DNA from: an uncultured Collinsella sp.
Lineage (GTDB): Bacteria > Actinomycetota > Coriobacteriia > Coriobacteriales > Coriobacteriaceae
Length of the DNA stretch: 41,120 bases
Reading direction: 5' to 3'
Assembly: GCA_902493895.1 (NCBI GenBank)
Contig: CABUQW010000016.1
Location: forward strand, 1-41,120
Below are positions 24,018 to 31,826 of the stretch, piece after piece. The notes beneath the pieces are model-generated. The model was not told the origin of the DNA. It did not search any database and was given only the letters and a program-made list of their open reading frames with translations. Within the stretch, counting starts at the first letter, position 1, and each line of letters begins with the position of its first letter. The position numbers and the translations under genes are program-made.

Positions 24018-24573
24018 AGGAAGTCAAGAAGCCAACCAGCAGACGTAACCTTGACATAGCGATAGACCGACTCTGCGTTGATTTGGACGAAGAACCGGGC
24101 CGCGTTAAAAGGCTCATTGCGGCCGTTGTTGTTGGGCAAATGCTACCCGATGGAGCCGCAAAGGGTGGAAATGCCCTGAAGATTCGCTTTGGGAAGGATG
24201 CCACGCGGTTCTCGCGCGACCTCGATACCGCCAGGGCATCCTCACTGAACGATTACATGACGAAGCTTGAAGATTCGCTCACTATAGGCTGGAACGGATT
24301 CTCGGGTGCCATTGTTCCGAGGGAGCCCATGATCTGATAGATCTCCAGATTGCAATTTCCAACGGGGAAATTGATTACCTAAAAACTCGAGAGGTCTGTA
24401 TCAGACTCTTTGCGTATCGTGCGGAGCAGGAGTGGCCTCCAATGATCTCGAGGGGAGTGGGCTGGGACTCACTGTATTTCTCCCAGGCGGAAGGACTTAA
24501 CGTTTTGCCGACTGTCGATGATGCCGTGGCATGGGCGAACGACTTGATTGCAAAAATCGATTCTGCTCGTTAG
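24014..24573 (+). pseudogene. Deleted and frameshifted AbiEii-type nucleotidyltransferase toxin
   Basis: The first 107 codons from GTG 24014 hold the nucleotidyltransferase core: GG at 51-52 (KGGNALKIRF) and SRDLD (67-71). The frame then stops at 24335-24337. A different frame from about 24331 to the TAG at 24571-24573 reads HDLIDLQIAISN and later EVCIRLFAYR and EQEWPP, which is the usual C-terminal part of the family. The middle of the protein, roughly 80-90 residues by comparison with what I recall of full-length members, is missing at the joint after WNGFSGAIVPREP. The toxin is therefore very likely inactive. Confidence 0.8.
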
Positions 24574-24595
24574 TGACACTGCTGAGATCTCTCGC

Positions 24596-25018
24596 TTACG
24601 CCATAGCAACCCCACGCGCAGCACTCAGCAGCTCGTACTCCCTTTGACTCCAATGGCGCAGCTCGGCAGCCTCGACGGCATCTCGGCATAGGTCCAAAAA
24701 CACCTCGGCCCCATCGCAGAAGCACTCGCGGGCAAAGTCACCCGAACCGCTTGCGACGCACGTGCCGTCGGCAAACAGCTTCCAGCTAGACAGCTCGCGC
24801 GAGTCGTCTCCAAGCAGCTTGATCTGCAGTACGTGCGGGTCGCCGGCGGTGTAGAGCTCTTTCTCGAGCGCCTGCACGGTAAAGCGCATCTGGTGGGGGA
24901 GACTGCTCTTGACCATGGCCGAGGCATAGCCGTTCGGCTTGTCCAGAAGATGCATTCGTTTTGGCTTGGCTGCCAGGTTGTGGAAATTGCGCTCGCTGCG
25001 CACGGAGAAATTGTCCAT
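24596..25018 (-). CDS. Hypothetical protein
   Basis: I do not recognise this family. The frame is open upstream to 25333, but the part before 25018 overlaps DNA repeats and reads as low-value sequence. ATG at 25018 has GGAG five bases upstream and gives a 140-aa soluble protein. It has no signal peptide or membrane segment, is mixed alpha/beta in appearance, and has an acidic and Ala-rich C-terminus (DLCRDAVEAAELRHW). It stands between the broken toxin gene (plus strand, convergent) and the ATPase gene (divergent). It could be a longer or decayed gene. Confidence 0.45.
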   Translation of the reverse strand: MDNFSVRSERNFHNLAAKPKRMHLLDKPNGYASAMVKSSLPHQMRFTVQALEKELYTAGDPHVLQIKLLGDDSRELSSWKLFADGTCVASGSGDFARECFCDGAEVFLDLCRDAVEAAELRHWSQREYELLSAARGVAMA

Positions 25019-25238
25019 ACGGACTCCGTTCATCGATGTTGGCAGGGCCACCGTGCCTCTTGGCCGGTTGGCGTCGGGATCGTGGAGCCAACTCTCTACC
25101 CCGACTCTGGATAAAACGTGCCCGCTCCTTGCAGACACGATGGAGTCTATCAGCGCACGCGGACAGAAATCAAGCGCCGAGTGCGAAATGACGCGCGGAC
25201 GGCGCTTGATTTCGCCGGCTGCTGCTAGGCTTAAATCA
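25019..25238. other. Region without a recognised gene upstream of the hypothetical gene
   Basis: The minus-strand frame of the hypothetical protein stays open through here with no good ribosome binding site (an alternative ATG at 25033 has none). Nothing else was recognised. It may be an N-terminal extension or a decayed remnant. Confidence 0.3.
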
Positions 25239-25353
25239 GAAAAAGTGTCGAAATCAGCCGTGTAAAAGTACGGAAAAGTGTCGTAATACACACTTAAATA
25301 TCTCGAAAAAGTGTCGAAATAAGCACCTAACAACTACGGAAAAGTGTATCCTA
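25239..25353 (+). repeat. Four direct repeats at exact 33-bp period upstream of the ATPase gene
   Basis: A 16-nt word of the form GRAAAAGTGTCGAAAT starts at 25239, 25272, 25305 and 25338, exactly 33 bp apart. The first and third are identical, the second has two changes, and the fourth is truncated in similarity (ggaaaagtgtatccta). The 17-nt spacers differ. Spacing of about three helical turns would place all copies on one face of DNA. The last copy ends 34 nt before the ATPase start, so an operator/activator array is likely. Confidence 0.75.
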
Positions 25354-25386
25354 GTGCTAAAACAGCATGTAATAAGGGGTGCGCTT

Positions 25387-26709
25387 ATGCTACAGAGAAA
25401 AGCGAAAGCACAGTTTGAATCTTGGCTTGCCTTGTCGCCTAACAAGGCTCTTTTGGTCAAGGGCGCCCGGCAGGTGGGAAAGTCATATCTGGTCAACGCG
25501 TTTGCAAGCGAATCATTCGAAAATGTCGTGACGTTCGACCTTATCGCCGACGCGTCCGTGCGCGAGTCGTTTTTGGCGGCGAAAAGTGCGGACGACCTGC
25601 TTATGCGCATGTCTATCGCTGCGACGCAGCCGATGGTTGCGAACAAGACCGTCGTGGTTATCGACGAGGTGCAGCGATGCCCCAACGTGGTGACGTTTAT
25701 CAAATACTTGGTCCAGCGCGGCGACTTTCGATACATCCTTACCGGATCGCTCCTTGGCGTGGAGCTCGAGGGCATCGATTCCCTGCCGGTGGGGTATGTC
25801 GAGCAGGTCCAGATGTACCCGCTCGACTTTGAGGAGTTTTGCTGGGCAAATGGCGTTGGTGCCAGCGTGTTTGACATGCTCAGGGGCTGTCTAAAGGATG
25901 AGGGGGAGCTCCCTGGCTACCTGTATGACCGCTTGCTCGATCTGTTCCATCAGTATGTTGTGGTGGGAGGCATGCCCGACGCGGTCAATTCCTTCTTGGC
26001 GACGCGCAATGTCGACGAGGTTCGAAACATCCACCGCGATCTTCACGCCCTGTATCGCGATGACATCGCAAAGTACGCTCCGCCCGAGCTACGCTTGGTT
26101 ATTCGCGATATCTATGATTTGATTCCCAGTGAGGCCGGCTCCAAAAACAAGCGATTCAAACTGTCATCGATTAACGGTGTCAAACGTTTTTCGCAGGTGA
26201 CAGATCATTTTCTCTGGTTATCGGAGGCAGGCGTTGCGCTTCCCGTGTATAACGTAACGGCGCCCGTGGCACCCCTTTTATTGGGTGAGCAACGAAATCT
26301 GTTTAAGCTGTTTTACTTGGACACCGGAATGCTCATGTCGTCGTATTCCAAAAGGGTCGCCCAAGGCGTTTTTGATGGGGAGGCGGAAGACGCCTTTGGC
26401 ATGAACATGGGGGCGGCGTTTGAGGGCTTCGTTGCCCAAGAGCTCAAAGCTCATGGATTTAGATTGCGCTACTTTACATCCAAAAAGGTCGGTGAGCTCG
26501 ATTTTGTGGAAGAGACGTTCGATGGGGAAGTGCTTGCCATCGAGGTCAAATCGGGCAAGAGCTTTAAGTCCCACGCGGCGCTCGATAACGCACTGGCAAC
26601 GAAGGGCTACGGAATCGATCGCGCCCTGGTACTTGCGGAATGCAATCTTCACCGCGATGGTGACGTGCTGTATCTGCCCATCTTTATGGCAGGGCTTTTG
26701 GAGCCGTAA
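25387..26709 (+). CDS. AAA-family ATPase with DUF4143 domain
   Basis: It belongs to a widespread bacterial family of uncertain function (ATP-binding N-domain plus DUF4143). The 440-aa product has Walker A GARQVGKS (26-33), Walker B VVVIDEVQ (89-96) and the family sensor-like RYILTGS. The C-terminal domain ends in a nuclease-like fold segment (ELDFVEE, AIEVKSGKS) reminiscent of a PD-(D/E)xK core. The frame is open earlier, but ATG at 25387 with AAGGGG is preferred. The 33-bp repeats are in its promoter region. It is part of the accessory block that separates the two halves of the purine cluster. Confidence 0.88.
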   Translation: MLQRKAKAQFESWLALSPNKALLVKGARQVGKSYLVNAFASESFENVVTFDLIADASVRESFLAAKSADDLLMRMSIAATQPMVANKTVVVIDEVQRCPNVVTFIKYLVQRGDFRYILTGSLLGVELEGIDSLPVGYVEQVQMYPLDFEEFCWANGVGASVFDMLRGCLKDEGELPGYLYDRLLDLFHQYVVVGGMPDAVNSFLATRNVDEVRNIHRDLHALYRDDIAKYAPPELRLVIRDIYDLIPSEAGSKNKRFKLSSINGVKRFSQVTDHFLWLSEAGVALPVYNVTAPVAPLLLGEQRNLFKLFYLDTGMLMSSYSKRVAQGVFDGEAEDAFGMNMGAAFEGFVAQELKAHGFRLRYFTSKKVGELDFVEETFDGEVLAIEVKSGKSFKSHAALDNALATKGYGIDRALVLAECNLHRDGDVLYLPIFMAGLLEP

Positions 26710-26746
26710 CGTGCCGCCGGCTCTTCCGGCCCTCCCTTAACCCTCG

Positions 26747-27733
26747 CTACTCATCATCCCCGTCGTTGGGGTCGCCCTTGAGGGTGTTGATGTCCAGGTA
26801 CTCGTCATCGTTCTCTTTTTGCTGGGTCTCCGACTCCGCTTGGGTGGGGCCGGAGAACAGCCGGAATCCCTCAAACGCAATGACGCCGAGCAGGGCAATG
26901 ACAATGGCGATAAAGGCAACCTTGACTGCTTGCGGAAATTCCGAGAAACGCAGCGCCTTTTCCTCGGCGTAATAATCGGCGAAGCGCTCTTCGCCCGTGC
27001 TTTTGGTATACGCCGGCGCGGACGCGGCCTCCGGGTCATATTCCGGTGCAGGCGTGGCAGCGTACGGATCGTTGAGATAATCGCTCGATGCGGTGCCATA
27101 ATCCTCGGTCTCGATGCGATCGGTGCCAGCATAGCCATCGGAATAATCGGAATATGCCGCACCGCCCTCATAGTCCGCGGCGCTCGCGTTGGCGGCAAAA
27201 AGCGGGTTAACTGGAACGTCGAGCGCCGGCATGCCGGTAGAGGTCTCATCCAAATCGGCTGCAGCCCAGGAATCGTAGGCAACCTGATGGACAACGGGCT
27301 CATCGAGCCTTGTGACCGGAGACTTGCGTGCCGCAGGAGCGGGCAACTGCTGGGCGCTGTACATAACGGTGCTGTCGGCCGATTTGCTCCGCGTCGCCGC
27401 AGCGAGAAATGCCGCCGTCTCGGACGGGTCGCTTGCGGGGCGGGGAGTGGGTGTGGGCGCCGAAATGGGTGCGGGCGTAGACGCGGGCGTCGAAACAGGC
27501 GGCTGCGCAGGAGTCGGCGCAGATGCGGGCTTAGGCGCAAGTGCGGGATTGGGGTTTGACGGGCGAGCCCCACCGCCCATGAGTTCGTCGGCGGTCCACG
27601 GGCGATCATCCATCACGTCGTCAAGGCTCAGCGAAAACAGGTCGTCTTCACCCTCATCGAACATGCGGTGCACATGTCCACCAATTGCCGGAATCAATCC
27701 GCGACCGGTGCATGATGCCTTGCTCAACGCCAT
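26747..27733 (-). CDS. Hypothetical Pro/Ala-rich membrane-anchored protein
   Basis: Function not recognised. The 328-aa product starts at ATG 27733 (GAAAGGGTGG upstream); earlier codons in the frame lack a ribosome binding site. An acidic N-terminal segment (MFDEGEDDLFSLSLDDVMDD) is followed by a Pro/Ala/Thr-rich linker at about 70-130, then a Tyr/Asp/Ala-rich middle. One transmembrane helix lies at about 268-292 (VAFIAIVIALLGVIAF), with a short acidic tail. Topology suggests a large disordered cytoplasmic part and a C-terminal anchor. It is convergent with the ATPase gene, 37 bp away. Confidence 0.75.
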   Translation of the reverse strand: MALSKASCTGRGLIPAIGGHVHRMFDEGEDDLFSLSLDDVMDDRPWTADELMGGGARPSNPNPALAPKPASAPTPAQPPVSTPASTPAPISAPTPTPRPASDPSETAAFLAAATRSKSADSTVMYSAQQLPAPAARKSPVTRLDEPVVHQVAYDSWAAADLDETSTGMPALDVPVNPLFAANASAADYEGGAAYSDYSDGYAGTDRIETEDYGTASSDYLNDPYAATPAPEYDPEAASAPAYTKSTGEERFADYYAEEKALRFSEFPQAVKVAFIAIVIALLGVIAFEGFRLFSGPTQAESETQQKENDDEYLDINTLKGDPNDGDDE

Positions 27734-27856
27734 TCTGTTCCACCCTTTCGAAATACTAATGACATCGATTATATGGAACTTTCCAAGCGGCTCGGTCTTG
27801 GATTCATGCTTTCCAGAACTCGCGCCCAAAAGGGGAGGGGCAATCCAGGCGAGTGC

Positions 27857-28510
27857 CTACTTGTCGCCTGCTGCCGCCTTGGCCTCATTGAGGTAGCTAT
27901 AGAAGCTGTACTTGGAGATGCCAAAGAACTCGCAGGCGCGTTCGCTCGACTTGGAAATGAGGAAGGCGCCGCGACGGTCGAGGTAGCCAATGGCACGAAT
28001 GCGCTCGTCTTTGGTCATGAGCGCCGCGGGCTTGCCCACAAACTGCTCGCACTCGTGCAGCAGGTCCTCGAGCAGGTCGCCGATGTTCTTGGTAATGGGC
28101 TCGGGCTCGGTGTAGCCCGTGGCGCCGGTGCCGGTAAAGGCATCGAGCGAGCGCTCAAAAGCCTTCATGAGCGTAATGTCAAAGTTAATGCCCAAAATGC
28201 CGACGGGCTTGCCCTCGTCGTTGCGGATAAAGATGGTCGAGGATTTGAGCAGCTTGCCATCGGTGGTTTTGGTGAGGTATGGCTCGCGGTCGTGCACGTC
28301 GGTGGTGCCCTCGTGCATGGACTCAAACACAATATGGCTGGGGCCGTCACCCAGTTTGCGCCCGCTGACGTGGCCGTTTTCGATCACTACGATGGAGTGG
28401 TCCACGTCCTCGGTTTCCAGGTCGTGGACGACGACTTCGCAGTTGGGGCCAAATTGGAGCGCCAGGCCGTGTGCAAGGCGCTTGTAAAACTCAATCTGTG
28501 CGGGGGTCAT
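27857..28510 (-). CDS. YheO/DauR-like PAS-HTH transcriptional regulator (copy 2)
   Basis: The 217-aa product of the same family as 12700-13356 has a YheO-like PAS domain (EVVVHDLETED, GHVSGRKLGDGPS, STIFIRNDEGKPVGILGINFD) and a C-terminal HTH (CEFFGISKYSFYSYL). ATG at 28510 follows AGGAAGG; codons upstream in frame are ignored. It is divergent from ygeX, so it most likely controls ygeX-ygeY-ygeW and what follows. E. coli DauR responds to a D-amino-acid pathway; here the ligand could be a diaminopropionate-type or purine-breakdown compound (inference). Confidence 0.87.
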   Translation of the reverse strand: MTPAQIEFYKRLAHGLALQFGPNCEVVVHDLETEDVDHSIVVIENGHVSGRKLGDGPSHIVFESMHEGTTDVHDREPYLTKTTDGKLLKSSTIFIRNDEGKPVGILGINFDITLMKAFERSLDAFTGTGATGYTEPEPITKNIGDLLEDLLHECEQFVGKPAALMTKDERIRAIGYLDRRGAFLISKSSERACEFFGISKYSFYSYLNEAKAAAGDK

Positions 28511-28630
28511 GGGTGCCTTCCTAAAAATTAGTTTGGGCACACTTTGCCATAAACCCCACTTGTTCGCAAATAACAAAAGCGTCGCTGCGTTACGTGACCG
28601 TTCGGCGGCGAAAAGGTACCGATTACGGCA

Positions 28631-28698
28631 ACAAACAATTTGTTAGGTTTTCCAATCAAAAAGTGTGATAGAACAGTGCTAACAAACTTTTTGTTTGG
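28631..28698. promoter_or_regulatory. Paired operator-like palindromes between the regulator and ygeX
   Basis: ACAAACAATTTGTTA (28631-28645) and CTAACAAAC-5-GTTTGG (28679-28698) share the AACAAA/TTTGTT half-site and lie about 50 bp apart in the AT-rich divergent promoter region. They are good candidates for binding sites of the adjacent YheO/DauR-like protein. The promoter hexamers themselves are uncertain. The remaining part of 28511-28787 shows no gene. Confidence 0.45.
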
Positions 28699-28787
28699 CT
28701 TCCACATAAAAGTTCAGTCGCATGAATGGGAATGGGCTGAAACGCGTATGCGGGGGCCGGCAAGAGAGGACTTAAGGAGTTCACCGT

Positions 28788-30002
28788 ATGGCCGATAAGA
28801 TCCAGTGGGCGGGCAACACGATGCCCAAGAGCGATGACAAGCACTTGGGAATCATGAGCCTCGACCACGTGAAGAAGGCCCGTGCCTTCCACCAGTCGTT
28901 CCCTCAATATACCGTCACTCCGCTTGCCCGCCTGGACGGCCAGGCCGCGCGCCTGGGCCTGTCCAACCTGTGCGTTAAGGACGAGAGCTATCGCTTTGGC
29001 CTCAACGCCTTTAAGGTCCTGGGCGGTTCGTTTGCCATGGCCAACTACATTGCCGACGAGACCGGCAAGGACGTTGCCGAGTGCACTTTCGATTACCTGA
29101 CCTCCGATCAGCTTGCCAAGGACTTTGGCCAGGCTACCTTCTTTACCGCCACCGACGGCAACCATGGTCGCGGCGTGGCATGGGCTGCCAACAAGCTGGG
29201 CCAGAAGGCCGTCGTGCACATGCCCAAGGGTTCCACCAAGCCCCGCTTCGATAACATCGCCGCCGAGGGCGCCACGGTGACCATCGAAGAGGTCAACTAC
29301 GACGAGTGCGTGCGCATGGCCGCCGCCGAGGCTGACGCCTGCGAGCGCGGCGTTATCGTTCAGGACACCGCCTGGGAGGGCTACGAGAAGATCCCGTCTT
29401 GGATCATGGAGGGCTACGGCACCATGGCTTCCGAGGCAGCCGAGCAGCTGCGTGAGATGGCCATCAACCGCCCGACGCACGTCTTTGTCCAGGCTGGCGT
29501 GGGCTCGCTGGCCGGCGCCGTGGTGGGCTACTTCACTAACCTGTATCCCGATAACCCGCCCACCTTCGTCGTGGTCGAGTGCGCTCCTGCCGCCTGCCTG
29601 TACAAGGGCGCTGCCGCCGGCGACGGCGACCCGCGCATCGTGGACGGCGACATGCCCTCCATCATGGCCGGCCTGTGCTGCGGCGAGCCCAACATCCTGG
29701 GTTGGGATATCCTGCGCAACCACACCACCGCCTTCGTGTCCTGCCCCGACTGGGTCACCGCTCGCGGCATGCGCACCCTGGGTGCTCCCGAGAAGGGCGA
29801 CCCGCGCGTCATCTCCGGCGAGTCCGGCGCTGTGACCACCGGCCTGGTCGAGACCCTCATGCTCGATCCCGAGTACGCCGAGCTCAAGGAGCTCATCGGC
29901 CTGGACAAGACGAGCTCCGTGCTCTGCTTCTCCACCGAGGGCGACACCGATCCGGATCAGTACCGTCGCATCGTCTGGGAGGGCGAGTATCCGACTTGCT
30001 AG
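28788..30002 (+). CDS. ygeX: Diaminopropionate ammonia-lyase
   Basis: It is a PLP enzyme converting 2,3-diaminopropionate to pyruvate and two ammonia via aminoacrylate. The 404 aa are the usual length. The PLP lysine is K76 in SYRFGLNAFKVLGGSF, and the TDGNHGRGVAWAA loop binds the cofactor phosphate region. The Shine-Dalgarno sequence is AAGGAG. In the E. coli-type cluster it stands with ygeW and ygeY, as here. A structured repeat at 30018-30135 separates it from ygeY. Confidence 0.94.
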   Translation: MADKIQWAGNTMPKSDDKHLGIMSLDHVKKARAFHQSFPQYTVTPLARLDGQAARLGLSNLCVKDESYRFGLNAFKVLGGSFAMANYIADETGKDVAECTFDYLTSDQLAKDFGQATFFTATDGNHGRGVAWAANKLGQKAVVHMPKGSTKPRFDNIAAEGATVTIEEVNYDECVRMAAAEADACERGVIVQDTAWEGYEKIPSWIMEGYGTMASEAAEQLREMAINRPTHVFVQAGVGSLAGAVVGYFTNLYPDNPPTFVVVECAPAACLYKGAAAGDGDPRIVDGDMPSIMAGLCCGEPNILGWDILRNHTTAFVSCPDWVTARGMRTLGAPEKGDPRVISGESGAVTTGLVETLMLDPEYAELKELIGLDKTSSVLCFSTEGDTDPDQYRRIVWEGEYPTC

Positions 30003-30017
30003 CAGACTGACCTGTCC

Positions 30018-30135
30018 GGAGGCAGCCGGAGGACTTTACTCCCTGCTCGGACAGTCCTGCTCGCACGGAGAGCACATTAAGTGCTCTCCGGCTCGTGCGG
30101 AACTCGCGACGGAGCAAAGTCCTCCGTCCGCCTCC
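30018..30135 (+). repeat. Structured repeat element, copy 2
   Basis: Outer arms are GGAGGC and CGGAGGACTTT (within 30018-30037) with the complements AAAGTCCTCCG and GCCTCC (30116-30135). The inner hairpin is GGAGAGCAC-attaa-GTGCTCTCC (30067-30089). The core matches copy 1 (1-99) on the opposite strand almost base for base, while the outer arms are unrelated to copy 1 but still self-complementary. It sits between ygeX and ygeY, inside the catabolic run, so it could act as an attenuator or mRNA-processing site for that transcript. Confidence 0.75.
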
Positions 30136-30239
30136 TATGGTTACTTGCTTGCCGGGTGCTCAACCTCACGCTGCTTGGTACAAGTGATCTATCTGAAATA
30201 TCTACCTGTAGGTAAACCCTTGTAGAAAGGTTGACTGTT

Positions 30240-31625
30240 ATGACTAAAGAACTCGATTTTGATGCCATTAAGGCTGCTGCTGAGTCCCATCGTGCTGATA
30301 TGACTCGCTTCCTGCGCGCCATGATCTCTCACCCCTCTGAGTCCTGCGAGGAGGGTGAGGTTGTTGCCTGCATCAAGGCCGAGATGGAGAGCCTTGGCTA
30401 TGACGAGGTCAAGGTCGACGGCCTGGGCAACGTCATGGGCTTTATGGGCGAGGGCGACAAGATCATCGCCATCGACTCCCACATCGACACCGTCGGCATC
30501 GGCAACATCGAGAACTGGGATGCCGATCCCTACGAGGGCTACGAGACCGACGAGATCATCTACGGCCGCGGCGGCTCCGACCAGGAGGGCGGCATGGCTT
30601 CTGCTACCTATGCTGCCAAGATGATGAAGGACATGGGCCTCATCCCCGAGGGCTACAAGATCATGGTCGTCGGCACCGTCCAGGAAGAGGACTGCGACGG
30701 CATGTGCTGGCAGTACATCTACAACAAGGACGGCATTAAGCCCGAGTTCGTCATTTCCACCGAGCCCACCGACGGCGGCATCTATCGCGGTCACCGCGGC
30801 CGCATGGAGATCCGCGTCGACGTTCACGGCACCTCCTGCCACGGCTCTGCTCCCGACCGCGGCGACAACGCCATCTACAAGATGGCCGACATCATCGCCG
30901 ACGTCCGCGCCCTCAACAACAACGGCTGCGACGAGTCGACCGACATCAAGGGTCTCGTCAAGATGCTCGACCCCAAGTACAACCCCGAGCACTTCGAGGA
31001 CGCCCGCTTCCTGGGCCGCGGTACCTGCACCGTCAGCCAGATCTTCTACACCAGCCCCAGCCGCTGCGCCGTGGCCGATTCCTGCGCCATCTCCATCGAC
31101 CGTCGCATGACCGCCGGTGAGACCTGGGAGTCCTGCCTGGACGAGATCCGCAACCTGCCGGCCGCCAAGAAGTACGGCGACGACGTGAAGGTCTCCATGT
31201 ACATGTACGACCGTCCGTCCTGGACCGGCGAGGTCTACGAGACCGAGGCTTACTTCCCCACGTGGATCAACAAGGAGACCGCTCCGCACGTCAAGGCTCT
31301 CGTCGACGCCCACAAGGCCATGTTTGGTGACGAGCGCATCGGCTGTGAGCCCAGCATGGACAAGCGCACCGGTCGCCCGCTGTGCGACAAGTGGACCTTC
31401 TCCACGAACTGCGTTTCCATCCAGGGCCGCTACGGCATCCCCTGCGTGGGCTTTGGCCCGGGTGCCGAGTCTCAGGCTCACGCTCCCAACGAGGTCACCT
31501 ACAAGGACGACCTGGTCACCGCTGCCGCCATGTACGTGGCTGCCCTGAACCTCTACGATCCGAGCAAGGCCGATGGCGACGCCACCGTGTTCCGCGCCGG
31601 TCTGACCAACAACAAGATCGATTAG
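30240..31625 (+). CDS. ygeY: YgeY-family M20 metallohydrolase (selenium metabolism linked)
   Basis: It is a zinc peptidase/deacylase-fold hydrolase expected to cleave an amide or ureide intermediate in purine breakdown. The 461-aa product has the M20 metal motifs: SHIDTV (H81, D83), YGRGGSDQEGG and the catalytic Glu pair in QEEDCDG. ATG at 30240 is chosen because AAAGG lies upstream; the TTG at 30231 overlaps it. The leader holds the palindrome TACCTGTAGGTA (about 30203-30214). ygeW follows after a 201-nt gap with a hairpin at 31648-31672. Confidence 0.92.
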   Translation: MTKELDFDAIKAAAESHRADMTRFLRAMISHPSESCEEGEVVACIKAEMESLGYDEVKVDGLGNVMGFMGEGDKIIAIDSHIDTVGIGNIENWDADPYEGYETDEIIYGRGGSDQEGGMASATYAAKMMKDMGLIPEGYKIMVVGTVQEEDCDGMCWQYIYNKDGIKPEFVISTEPTDGGIYRGHRGRMEIRVDVHGTSCHGSAPDRGDNAIYKMADIIADVRALNNNGCDESTDIKGLVKMLDPKYNPEHFEDARFLGRGTCTVSQIFYTSPSRCAVADSCAISIDRRMTAGETWESCLDEIRNLPAAKKYGDDVKVSMYMYDRPSWTGEVYETEAYFPTWINKETAPHVKALVDAHKAMFGDERIGCEPSMDKRTGRPLCDKWTFSTNCVSIQGRYGIPCVGFGPGAESQAHAPNEVTYKDDLVTAAAMYVAALNLYDPSKADGDATVFRAGLTNNKID

Positions 31626-31647
31626 TCCCATTCCTCGATTTTGTTGA

Positions 31648-31672
31648 GCCGGGGGCCGTTCGTGTCCCCGGC
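31648..31672 (+). other. Hairpin between ygeY and ygeW
   Basis: GCCGGGG (31648-31654) pairs with CCCCGGC (31666-31672). There is no T-tract, so it is more likely an mRNA end-protection or processing structure than a terminator. The rest of the 201-nt gap holds no recognised gene. Confidence 0.5.
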
Positions 31673-31826
31673 ACCCCCTGTTGACTTGGGGCCCGCGGTC
31701 GTTATCTCCCATGCTTCCTCAACGGTGGCGGGTCCTCGTCATGGTGCTCTGCATGTTCTAGCCACATGCGCATGCCGGAACACATCTACTCATTGCGATC
31801 GTTTCATCTTTAGAAAGGACATTTCC

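Noticed and set aside
25239..25333. Protein repeat (FDTF every 11 residues) as the N-terminus of the minus-strand hypothetical protein
   Set aside because: The peptide repeat is a side effect of a 33-bp DNA repeat. The frame is bounded by a stop with only a TTG start and no ribosome binding site, and a better start exists at 25018.
25239..25353. Replication origin iterons
   Set aside because: The window is chromosomal core with ribosomal genes; no dnaA/rep gene and no adjacent AT-rich unwinding region support an origin.
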